Of a stretch of 7,859 nucleotides of DNA, positions 1-6,735 are shown one piece after another (the first letter of the stretch is position 1; each line of letters opens with the position of its first letter). The notes under the pieces were generated by a model, which saw nothing but the letters and a program-made list of their open reading frames with translations, was not told the DNA's origin and ran no database searches. The stretch comes from an uncultured Bacteroidota bacterium (GTDB lineage Bacteria; Bacteroidota; Bacteroidia; UKL13-3): NCBI GenBank assembly GCA_903898215.1, contig CAIUEQ010000294.1, positions 1 to 7,859 of the forward strand, read 5' to 3'. Position numbers and translations under genes: made by a program.

Positions 1-10
1 ATGAATTCTT

Positions 11-868
11 TTATTTTTTCTTTTTGGTATCGGTAGATTTCCATTCGGCAATTGCTTTTTCTACCTGTGATTTATAGAAAAAACCATCAGGTTTTTGATC
101 TCCAATTTCTTTTGCTTTTACTGCTAAATCAAAGGCTTCTTTGGTCATTCCTTTTGCAAATAAAATTTGCGCTTTCATCCAGGTATTATACCATTGTTGA
201 GATAAATATAAAGATTGATTAACATAACCTATAGCTTTTTCGTAATCTTTCTTTTCAAAATAAAAACGTGCTGCACTATTATAAATACTCCAAGTATTTC
301 CTGTAGTTTTATCTATATTTTCGATTGCTTGTTTATCGGTTGCAAGAGTAACTTTAAATGATACATGAACTTTTTCCCATTCCATAGAAATTGTTGCTGC
401 ATCATCATTAAAATCTGTAATCATGTAAACTAATCTCTCACGATTGTTTATTGATGTTGGTGTAGATTTTATTCTCAACAAATCCATTTCTTGTTTGTAT
501 TCATCATTAGAAGCTGTTGCATTTTTATTGATAACAAGAGTCCATTCTGTTTTAGTTGGAATCATAAAAACCGAATAAGATCCTTTAGGAACAGCAGTTC
601 CTTCAATTGTAACATCTTTACTAAAAGTGATTTTTGTAGCTGCATTTGCCCCTGCTCTCCATATTTTATCAAACGGAACAATATCTCCCCAAATATTTCT
701 ACCTTTCACTCCGGGACTACTATAATCAATAGTAATATCTGTTAAACCTACTGTTTGCATTACTGCAGCTTTCGGACTTGGTTGTGGTAAAACTAATTGT
801 GCTGAAGCTGATGAAAGTTGAAATGCTGCAATTAATATGATTACAGTTTTGATGATTGTTTTTTTCAT
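11..868 (-). CDS. Exported DUF2911 domain protein with C-terminal TPR-like helices
   Basis: A 285-residue protein with a Sec-type signal peptide: Lys-Lys at residues 2-3, a hydrophobic stretch at about 5-20, and a likely cleavage after ASA (residues 21-23), before Gln24. Residues of about 28-170 match the DUF2911 pattern I recall from Bacteroidota: a PSPKA start, then IDYSSPGVKGR (47-57), then IWRAGANAATKITF (69-82), followed by a beta-rich region with KGSYSVFMIP. The rest (about 195-275) is helical, with spacing like a pair of TPR units (AARFYFEKKDYEKAIGYVNQ, then an AQILFAKGMTKEAFDLA unit). The tail is lysine-rich (KKKK). The enzymatic role of DUF2911 is unknown to me; the location is probably periplasmic. 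The ATG at 868 puts the signal peptide at the N-terminus and is preferred. It follows the SDR gene by 51 very AT-rich bases, so it may be cotranscribed or have its own promoter. Confidence 0.9.
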   Translation of the reverse strand: MKKTIIKTVIILIAAFQLSSASAQLVLPQPSPKAAVMQTVGLTDITIDYSSPGVKGRNIWGDIVPFDKIWRAGANAATKITFSKDVTIEGTAVPKGSYSVFMIPTKTEWTLVINKNATASNDEYKQEMDLLRIKSTPTSINNRERLVYMITDFNDDAATISMEWEKVHVSFKVTLATDKQAIENIDKTTGNTWSIYNSAARFYFEKKDYEKAIGYVNQSLYLSQQWYNTWMKAQILFAKGMTKEAFDLAVKAKEIGDQKPDGFFYKSQVEKAIAEWKSTDTKKKK

Positions 869-919
869 GGTTAGATTTTAGTTATGGTTTATTATTAATT
901 TATAATTACTCATTATTAA

Positions 920-1711
920 TTATAACGATGGCGTTCTTCCTCCGTCAACTGGAACATTTATCCCGGAAATGTAGGCTGCATATTCGCTTGCCAAAAATGC
1001 TGCAGCATAAGCTATTTCGTCAGGTTGAGCAAATCTTCCTAAAGGAATTTCACTTGTCATTTCTTTATTCACTTCTTCAATGCTATGATGTTGTTTTAAT
1101 GCTTTGCCTTCAATAATTTGTTTTAAACGATCAGTTGCTGTAGCTCCAGGCAAAATATTATTTACGGTAATTCCATACTGACCTAATTCATTTGCCAGTG
1201 TCTTACTCCAATTACCAACTGCTCCTCTAATTGTATTGCTCACGCCTAATCCTTTCAATGGAACTTTTACAGATGTAGAAATGATATTTATTATTCGACC
1301 ATATCCAGAAGCTCTCATACCGTCAACCAAAGCCTGAACTAAAATTTGATTGCACAATAAATGATTGGTAAACGCTGAAATATATTCGTGCAGTTCAGCA
1401 TCAATGGCTAAACCAGCTGGAGGACCTCCTGTATTATTAACTAAAATATGATATACTTTGGGTTCGATGATCTTTGCATGTATTTTTTCCTTTAACTCTT
1501 CAGGTTTAGAAAAATCAGCTGCAATAAAATCATGTTTTTGCCCAAGTGAAGTATCAAGGTCGCGGATGATTCGCTCAAGCAATGAAGCATTTCTGGCAAC
1601 AAGAGTAACGTTTGCACCAAGTTTAGCATAAAGCATTGCTATGGCATTACCAATTCCTCGTGTTGCTCCACAAACCATTGCGTTTTTTCCTTGTAAGTTT
1701 ATTTCCATCAT
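920..1711 (-). CDS. SDR family oxidoreductase, FabG-like, lacking the classical YxxxK
   Basis: A 263-residue protein, the usual length for a classical short-chain dehydrogenase/reductase with a Rossmann fold binding NAD(P). Visible motifs are the glycine-rich nucleotide loop GATRGIG (15-21), NNTGG at 92-96 in place of NNAGG, a conserved Asn116, Ser145 at the catalytic serine position, LPGATATDR (187-195), and the C-terminal VDGG (255-258). Aligned by eye without gaps to the E. coli FabG segment I remember, the catalytic Tyr corresponds to Ser158 and the Lys to Arg162 (SNTIR). This resembles a divergent FabG-like subgroup known to lack a perfect catalytic tetrad. The substrate cannot be deduced; 'FabG' would over-call it. 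Two ATG codons are adjacent at the start (1711 and 1708). The gene lies 29 bases after the thioesterase gene, so cotranscription is likely and a shared acyl-CoA role is possible but inferred. Confidence 0.93.
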   Translation of the reverse strand: MMEINLQGKNAMVCGATRGIGNAIAMLYAKLGANVTLVARNASLLERIIRDLDTSLGQKHDFIAADFSKPEELKEKIHAKIIEPKVYHILVNNTGGPPAGLAIDAELHEYISAFTNHLLCNQILVQALVDGMRASGYGRIINIISTSVKVPLKGLGVSNTIRGAVGNWSKTLANELGQYGITVNNILPGATATDRLKQIIEGKALKQHHSIEEVNKEMTSEIPLGRFAQPDEIAYAAAFLASEYAAYISGINVPVDGGRTPSL

Positions 1712-1740
1712 TTTTTATTTATTGAATACTTCCTCACAAA

Positions 1741-2130
1741 TTATAAATTATTGAACAGCATTTCTAATTTTTCTTTCTTCAATACTTTCTGCCCTGTCTC
1801 TCCTTTTGCAATAATTCTATCTCCCACCCTTGCCTCAAAACTGCATAAAACAGAATTACCTTCAACTGCTTTTAAGGTTGCCTCAAATATGACCTCTGAA
1901 TTTAATATAGCAGGTGAAAGATGTTCGATTTTCAGGAAAGTTCCAATTCCTTCTTCATCTTCTTCTTTCATTTCTAAAACAAATAATCTGCAAACCCATT
2001 CAGCATCTCTACCTAAAGCAAATGTTGCATAAACAGGATGCACTGCTCCCGAGTCAAATATTGCTGTATCATGTTCAACAACAATTTTTGTGAAGTGTTT
2101 TTTGTCTCCGGGTTTAAAAGTGTGGATCAC
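1741..2130 (-). CDS. FlK-like hotdog-fold acyl-CoA thioesterase
   Basis: A 129-residue protein with the size and pattern of a single hotdog domain. Residues Thr36 (HPVYAT), Glu44 (DAEWVCR) and His70 (KIEHLSPA) are spaced 8 and 26 apart, the same as the Thr42/Glu50/His76 triad of the fluoroacetyl-CoA thioesterase FlK. Beta-strand-like segments follow: EVIFEATLKAVEG (79-91), then VLCSFEARVGDRIIAKGE (94-111). The likely function is hydrolysis of an acyl-CoA in the cytoplasm. Bacterial relatives are mostly uncharacterised and fluoroacetate need not be the substrate. The start is a GTG at 2130: an in-frame TAA lies four codons upstream at 2140-2142 and the next in-frame ATG is only at residue 54, inside the domain. 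No Shine-Dalgarno sequence is evident. It sits 42 bases after ribBA and 29 bases before the SDR gene, in the same direction. Confidence 0.82.
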   Translation of the reverse strand: MIHTFKPGDKKHFTKIVVEHDTAIFDSGAVHPVYATFALGRDAEWVCRLFVLEMKEEDEEGIGTFLKIEHLSPAILNSEVIFEATLKAVEGNSVLCSFEARVGDRIIAKGETGQKVLKKEKLEMLFNNL

Positions 2131-2172
2131 GTTTAAAGATTAAAAATTAAAATTTGAATCGAAAATAATGGA

Positions 2173-3375
2173 TTAAAAATCGTGACCCATTTTTTCTTTT
2201 TTGGTTTGCATATATTTTTCGTTGTGCTTATTTGAAGGCGTTTTTATCTGAACATTTTCAACGATCTCCAAGCCATACCCAATCAAACCTGCACGTTTAG
2301 TAGGATTGTTTGTCATTAACCGCATTTTTTGCACACCAATATCACGCAATAATTGAGCACCAACTCCATAATCGCGTTCATCCATTTTAAATCCAAGTTT
2401 AATATTTGCTTCCACTGTATCAAAACCTTGCTCTTGTAATTTATAGGCTTTCAATTTATTTATCAGTCCAATCCCTCTTCCTTCTTGATTAATATAAATG
2501 AGTGCTCCTTTTCCTTCATGCTCAATCATCTCCATTGCCTTTTGTAATTGGTCACCACAATCACATCTCATCGAATGAAAAATATCACCGGTTAAGCATG
2601 ATGAATGTACACGCACTAAAACAGGTTCATCGGGATTCCAGCTTCCTTTCTTTAATACAAGATGCTCCTGACCTGTATCTTTTTGCTCGTATGCTATGAG
2701 TTCAAACTGACCGTATTTTGTAGGCATTTCAACAGAAATAATTCTACGAATTAGCGATTCATGAATTAATCTAAATTCAATTAAATCTTTGATAGTAATA
2801 AGTTTGAGATCAAACTTCTCAGCAACTTTTATCAAGTCAGGCAAACGAGCCATGCTTCCATCTTCGTTCAAAATTTCAACAATACAACCCGCAGGTTCAA
2901 ATCCTGCAAGTTTTGCCAGATCAATTGCAGCCTCGGTGTGACCGGCTCTTCTGAGCACTCCATTGGTTTGGGCTTTTAACGGAAAAATATGTCCTGGTTT
3001 TCCAAGATCATCAGGTTTTGTTTCCGGATCTATTAACGCCTGAACAGTTTTTGAACGATCTTGAGCTGAGATTCCTGTTGTGCAACCTTTTCCTAAAAGA
3101 TCAACCGAAACTGTAAATGGTGTTGCATGCAATGCGGTATTATCACCTACCATTAAGTCGAGACCTAATTCCAAACAGCGGTGTTCCGTAATTGGTGCAC
3201 ATATCAAACCTCGCCCGTGAGTTGCCATAAAGTTGATCACTTCAGGAGTAACATTTCTAGCGGCTGTTAAAAAATCACCTTCATTCTCACGATCCTCGTC
3301 ATCCACAACAATTACCATTTTGCCTTCACGAATGGCGTCAATCGCTTCTTCTATTGTATTGAATTTATAACTCAT
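2173..3375 (-). CDS. ribBA: Bifunctional 3,4-dihydroxy-2-butanone-4-phosphate synthase / GTP cyclohydrolase II
   Basis: A 400-residue enzyme supplying both precursors of riboflavin. The N-terminal RibB half (about 1-200) turns ribulose 5-phosphate into dihydroxybutanone phosphate. It shows DDEDRENEGD (25-34), THGRGLICAP (52-61), PGHIFPL (127-133) and RRAGHTEA (142-149). The C-terminal RibA half (about 205-400) opens the GTP ring. It shows HSSCLTGD (257-264), zinc-ligand cysteines Cys260, Cys271 and Cys273 (MRCDCG), QEGRGIGL (297-304), Tyr311, Arg334 and TNNPTK (355-360). It ends with the usual YMQTKKEKMGH. Length and motifs indicate that both halves are intact. The ATG at 3375 lies within an ATGA overlap with the stop of the upstream nucleotidyltransferase gene, which suggests translational coupling. 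No FMN riboswitch is visible upstream; the space is filled by coding sequence. Confidence 0.98.
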   Translation of the reverse strand: MSYKFNTIEEAIDAIREGKMVIVVDDEDRENEGDFLTAARNVTPEVINFMATHGRGLICAPITEHRCLELGLDLMVGDNTALHATPFTVSVDLLGKGCTTGISAQDRSKTVQALIDPETKPDDLGKPGHIFPLKAQTNGVLRRAGHTEAAIDLAKLAGFEPAGCIVEILNEDGSMARLPDLIKVAEKFDLKLITIKDLIEFRLIHESLIRRIISVEMPTKYGQFELIAYEQKDTGQEHLVLKKGSWNPDEPVLVRVHSSCLTGDIFHSMRCDCGDQLQKAMEMIEHEGKGALIYINQEGRGIGLINKLKAYKLQEQGFDTVEANIKLGFKMDERDYGVGAQLLRDIGVQKMRLMTNNPTKRAGLIGYGLEIVENVQIKTPSNKHNEKYMQTKKEKMGHDF

Positions 3376-3854
3376 TTATTTTCGTTTGTTATTTTCCTAA
3401 TTTTTTCCAATCCTTCAACATCTTCTAAATCTTTATGTCTTGCAATATTTCGTTTCTCTTCTATTAATTGATTAATGTGTAAAAATGGCACATCAACATC
3501 GAGTATTTCAGCATGAAATGCCAATTTATAGCAATCATCAAATTTTTCTTGCTCAAAACTTTTTAAGCTTGTCATAATATCTAATTCAATACCAGAGGCA
3601 ATAAAAATAGTAGACCATCCAGGAATAAATTGCATTGTTTCAATAGCTTCAAAATTTGATTGTTCACTTTTTTCCAATGCTTTCCTAAGCGCAATACGAT
3701 TTTCATTTGTATCTTTTATCCAAATATCAATATCTGCTGTGAATCTTGAGTATCCATGAAAATTTGTAGCAAAACCTCCAACCATAATATATTTAACCTG
3801 AAATTGATTCAGGCATCTCCAAAAATTCAATACATCCTCATCATAAATATCCAT
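3372..3854 (-). CDS. Nucleotidyltransferase-fold protein (MNT/AbiEii-like)
   Basis: A 160-residue protein with the minimal nucleotidyltransferase pattern: GG at 26-27 (YIMVGGFATNFHGY), Asp41 and Asp43 (TADIDIW) as metal ligands, and a third acidic residue Asp92 in ELDIMT (90-95). The C-terminal NQLIEEKRNIARHKDLEDVE (128-147) is the helical end typical of this group. It belongs to a Bacteroidota family I recognise as 'nucleotidyltransferase', related to the antitoxin and AbiEii groups; the substrate is unknown. The GG replaces the GS of canonical members. I chose the ATG at 3854, ten bases after the stop of the small gene; a TTG at 3863 would add three residues. The gene overlaps the ribBA start by four bases (ATGA). 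The preceding 51-residue protein is probably its partner. The usual HEPN partner of MNT toxin-antitoxin modules is absent here. Confidence 0.85.
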   Translation of the reverse strand: MDIYDEDVLNFWRCLNQFQVKYIMVGGFATNFHGYSRFTADIDIWIKDTNENRIALRKALEKSEQSNFEAIETMQFIPGWSTIFIASGIELDIMTSLKSFEQEKFDDCYKLAFHAEILDVDVPFLHINQLIEEKRNIARHKDLEDVEGLEKIRKITNENK

Positions 3855-3864
3855 TCTTAACAAA

Positions 3865-4020
3865 TTAATTTGAATGTTTTATTTTAGCTCCTTTTATCAT
3901 TTTGTTGATTTTCCTGAGTCGCATTAATTTTTTAAACCGCTCTGTATAGTCAGATTGAAGCCATATTCGAAGTTTGATTTCTTCAGCATTTTCAAATACT
4001 ATTTTCGGATTTTCCATCAT
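3865..4020 (-). CDS. Small basic protein paired with the nucleotidyltransferase
   Basis: A 51-residue open frame that begins with two adjacent ATG codons (4020 and 4017) and ends with TAA at 3865-3867, ten bases before the chosen ATG of the nucleotidyltransferase. The first part is acidic to neutral (MMENPKIVFENAEEIKLRIW, 1-20). The second part (residues 28-48) is rich in Lys and Arg and probably helical (ERFKKLMRLRKINKMIKG). I see no signal peptide, membrane segment, zinc motif or RxxxxH HEPN motif. Short proteins just upstream of nucleotidyltransferases of this type are, as I recall, frequent in Bacteroidota, which supports a real gene. The function is unknown: a partner, regulator or antitoxin/toxin-like role is only inference. 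The 63 bases between it and the glycosyltransferase gene (4021-4083) are AT-rich; I found no convincing promoter or hairpin there. Confidence 0.7.
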   Translation of the reverse strand: MMENPKIVFENAEEIKLRIWLQSDYTERFKKLMRLRKINKMIKGAKIKHSN

Positions 4021-4083
4021 TCAAAAGTAATTATATTTTCTAATTCAAAAGATATTGAATCAATAAATACTCAGATTAAATTT

Positions 4084-5292
4084 TCAATAATTTATTTTTT
4101 TTTGTTCACTGTAAAACGCTAACAATCTTTCTATCACTTTTTTATTATCGTATTTCTCTTCTATCAACTTTCGAGCATTATTACCTAAATCAATTGCAAG
4201 TTGAGGATCAGAAACAATTTTAGAAATGGCGTTTGTAAACTCACTTGCGTTATTTGCTATTATCAAATGTTTTCCATTTTCAACTTCAATACCTTGAGCT
4301 CCTAAGCTTGTAGACACAATTGCTTTTCCCAAAGCCATGCCTTCTAATATTTTTATGCGTATGCCACTTCCAGCAAACAATGGAACAATCATGATCTGCT
4401 TACTTTGAATAAATTTGACAGCATCAGCTACTTCGCCTTCAATCACAAGATTTTTTTCATGAAGTTGTTTAAAAGATTCAGGCATTCCTCGGCCTGCGAT
4501 ATAAAATTTTAGAGTAACATATTTCTCAGAAATTGAATTCCAAACATTTTTAATAAACCAAAATATGGCTTGTTGATTTGGCATCCATTCCATCGAACCA
4601 ATATGAAAAAGTGATGGCGTTTCTAAATTCGTATGATCGATTTTAAGACGTGAAATATCAATTCCTGTAGGTGATGAAAATATCGATTTTAAGCAACCCA
4701 TCTTTCTAAAATCAACTGCATCATTTTCGGTTACTGTTGTAATAGCATCAAATTTATTAAGTTGAGAAATCTCAAATTTTTTAAGTCGTGTTGTCAGTAA
4801 ATTCAGGTACCACTTCTTTACAATATTTTTCTCATTCACTGCAAGAGTTTCCCAAATCTTATACTCTACATTATGTTGTCGCAATACAAAAAGAGCATTA
4901 CTATTACTAGCAACAACATCAATATATGGAGCCATGAACAAACTTTCAAAAACGATTACATCAAACTGTTTTTCCTGAAGTAAATTTGTCAGCAAATGTT
5001 TAAAATCATCAGAAATGAATCTTTGAATATTGTATGATTTTTTAGAAAATAAATTTAAAAAAGCGTCTAAAGGTTTTACCTTATTATCGATATAAGTCAC
5101 TCTCCAATCTGCAAGTTTTTTTACTTCATCAGGCAGTTCATCCATCGAAACAAAATGTTTACTGGTATTTAAAGCTGCAACAGTAACTTCACATCCTGCA
5201 TCATGATATCCTTTGATATAATTGAAATATCCCAATGCACCTCCATCTTTTAACGGCCATGGAACACGATTTACTATTTGTAAAATCTTCAT
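4084..5292 (-). CDS. GT4-type glycosyltransferase (GT-B fold)
   Basis: A 402-residue protein of the usual length for a GT-B glycosyltransferase. The N-terminal domain (about 1-190) starts MKILQIVNRVPWP with the glycine pair Gly17-Gly18 of the acceptor-side loop, and includes a Rossmann-like strand DVIVFES (111-117) and RQHNVE (138-143). The C-terminal donor-binding domain (about 225-385) has FHIGSMEWMPN (229-239), FYIAGRG (263-269), VPLFAGSGIRIKILEGMALG (303-322) with Glu317, and STSLGAQGIEV (327-337). No signal peptide or membrane segment is seen, so it is probably cytosolic or peripheral at the inner membrane. It transfers a sugar from an activated donor, perhaps to a surface glycan; donor and acceptor are not deducible. 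Its ATG overlaps the stop of the upstream permease gene by one base (TAATG), so the two are likely translated from one transcript. Confidence 0.93.
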   Translation of the reverse strand: MKILQIVNRVPWPLKDGGALGYFNYIKGYHDAGCEVTVAALNTSKHFVSMDELPDEVKKLADWRVTYIDNKVKPLDAFLNLFSKKSYNIQRFISDDFKHLLTNLLQEKQFDVIVFESLFMAPYIDVVASNSNALFVLRQHNVEYKIWETLAVNEKNIVKKWYLNLLTTRLKKFEISQLNKFDAITTVTENDAVDFRKMGCLKSIFSSPTGIDISRLKIDHTNLETPSLFHIGSMEWMPNQQAIFWFIKNVWNSISEKYVTLKFYIAGRGMPESFKQLHEKNLVIEGEVADAVKFIQSKQIMIVPLFAGSGIRIKILEGMALGKAIVSTSLGAQGIEVENGKHLIIANNASEFTNAISKIVSDPQLAIDLGNNARKLIEEKYDNKKVIERLLAFYSEQKKINY

Positions 5293-6725
5293 TACGCTGA
5301 TTTATTTTTATTGCGCCAACGTGTAAAGCTGTGAACAAGTTTTACCCATGCACTTTTATCAAATAATCCAGAGTCGTTTGCAGCTTGATAAGTTAAAAAC
5401 AGACCTATCGGAATTAATACAAAAATCGCCATCCACATTCCCGATGCAGGAGTTGCAGATTCTGTTCTAGCCATTTTTTCTCCGGTAATTGTGAGAATAT
5501 GAAATAAAATATACAATACTACTGAAACCACAACAGGCATTCCAAATCCTCCTTTACGAATGATGGTTCCAAAGGGTGCTCCAATAAAAAACATCACAAA
5601 ACAGGCTACAGATAAAGTAAACTTACGATGCCATTCAATGTCATGCCTCACGGTTAATTTTTCTGTTTCTGTCCTATCATTTAGAGAATATTCTACATAA
5701 CCTTTTGCCGAACGTGCTTCGTTTAAAGCATTATTTAAAATAACATCCTGCTGAATAGTATCAACATTTTTTATCAAATCATATCTTGCAAATTTGATGG
5801 GTATAATTTTAAATTTTTTATATAGTGAATCGTTAATATGAAAATATTGATCGAAATTCCTTTTTAGGTTTACACCTTTAAGAACAATACTACTATTAAG
5901 AGAATCAATGGCATGATGCAACTGCACAACATTTAACATTTGATAATTGTCTTTAAACAAACTCTCATCTGTTCTATTCAATTTAAAATCATACATATCA
6001 AAAACAATCTTCTCTTCATTAAACGTAAGGGTACTATGAGGAAAATTTCTTTCATAGCCCATCTGCCTGTCCATTTCTTCATACCTCGAACCATTATATA
6101 ATGTTAAGAACATATAACGTTTATCGTCACTCATCGTAATTTTTCCTCGCTCTGCAACTATTACTGTTGCATGAACAGCACCATCTCTTCTGTCGTAAAT
6201 AATTATATCAGATAGCTCTTCCGTTTTTTTATTTTTCTTACCAACTCGGAGGGTAATACCTTCAATGCCATTATAAAAAACACCATCGCTGATCATCAGT
6301 GTTGGCTTTTGTTGTTTGATATCATAAAGCAAAGCACTCTTTTTTAAATTCGCTTTTGGAATAAGGATATTAGAAGTAAAAAAAGCAAAAAAGGAAAGCC
6401 CTATCATCACAAAAACCATAGGCTGAAATATTTTCCAAATAGAAACACCTGCTGCTTTTGCTGCTACCAATTCATAAGTTTCGCCTAGATTTCCAAAGGT
6501 CATAATTGACGAAAGCAATATGGATAAAGGCAATGCAAGCGGAATAATACTTGCCGAAAAGAAGAACATCAATTTTAAAATAACAAACCAGCTTAGTCCT
6601 TTGCCGGCTAAATCGTCAATATATAACCACAAAAACTGCATCAACAAAATAAACATCACCACAAAAAATGTGGGAAGAAACGAGTTGAAAAAAGATTTTG
6701 CAATAAGGGTATTTAACTTTTTCAA
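5292..6725 (-). CDS. LptF/LptG family lipopolysaccharide export permease
   Basis: A 477-residue inner-membrane protein of the YjgP/YjgQ (LptF/LptG) family. Such proteins form the permease part of the LptB2FG transporter that extracts lipopolysaccharide from the inner membrane and hands it to LptC. Six hydrophobic segments are visible, at about 12-36, 47-75, 100-122, 370-388, 395-415 and 429-447. Between the third and fourth lies a large hydrophilic periplasmic part (about 123-365), fitting the beta-jellyroll domain. Conserved features include LGETYELVAAKAAGVS (80-95) at the coupling-helix region and GAPFGTIIRKGGFGMP (382-397). The start is a TTG at 6725: an in-frame TAA lies at 6747-6749 with no ATG between, and the resulting MKKLNTLIAKSF fits the family start as I recall it. 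The sequence does not say whether it acts as LptF or LptG. It overlaps the glycosyltransferase gene by one base. Confidence 0.95.
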   Translation of the reverse strand: MKKLNTLIAKSFFNSFLPTFFVVMFILLMQFLWLYIDDLAGKGLSWFVILKLMFFFSASIIPLALPLSILLSSIMTFGNLGETYELVAAKAAGVSIWKIFQPMVFVMIGLSFFAFFTSNILIPKANLKKSALLYDIKQQKPTLMISDGVFYNGIEGITLRVGKKNKKTEELSDIIIYDRRDGAVHATVIVAERGKITMSDDKRYMFLTLYNGSRYEEMDRQMGYERNFPHSTLTFNEEKIVFDMYDFKLNRTDESLFKDNYQMLNVVQLHHAIDSLNSSIVLKGVNLKRNFDQYFHINDSLYKKFKIIPIKFARYDLIKNVDTIQQDVILNNALNEARSAKGYVEYSLNDRTETEKLTVRHDIEWHRKFTLSVACFVMFFIGAPFGTIIRKGGFGMPVVVSVVLYILFHILTITGEKMARTESATPASGMWMAIFVLIPIGLFLTYQAANDSGLFDKSAWVKLVHSFTRWRNKNKSA

Positions 6726-6735
6726 AAGATGATAT

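Noticed and set aside
491..745. Plus-strand open frame opposite the DUF2911 gene (84 codons).
   Set aside because: Cys/Ser/Phe/Asn-rich translation typical of an antisense shadow; the opposite strand codes for a clear protein.
891..924. Two near-identical AT-rich copies (891-904 and 912-924, ATTATTAATT followed by TATA) between the SDR and DUF2911 genes.
   Set aside because: The second copy runs into the SDR stop codon and the DNA is low-complexity A/T; two copies alone do not support an operator or repeat array.
2131..2172. Riboswitch or regulatory hairpin around ribBA.
   Set aside because: ribBA is preceded directly by coding sequence, and the 42 bases after it are plain A/T-rich DNA without a visible stem.
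3855..3863. TTG at 3863 as the start of the nucleotidyltransferase.
   Set aside because: The ATG at 3854 is a stronger codon and gives an N-terminus (MDIYDEDVLNFW) like that of relatives I recall; the TTG adds only three residues.
4021..4083. Possible promoter for the small-protein gene: TATCTTTT on the minus strand (4047-4054).
   Set aside because: No TTG lies at a suitable distance; the nearest are 6 and 30 bases away. It is a chance match in AT-rich DNA as far as I can tell.
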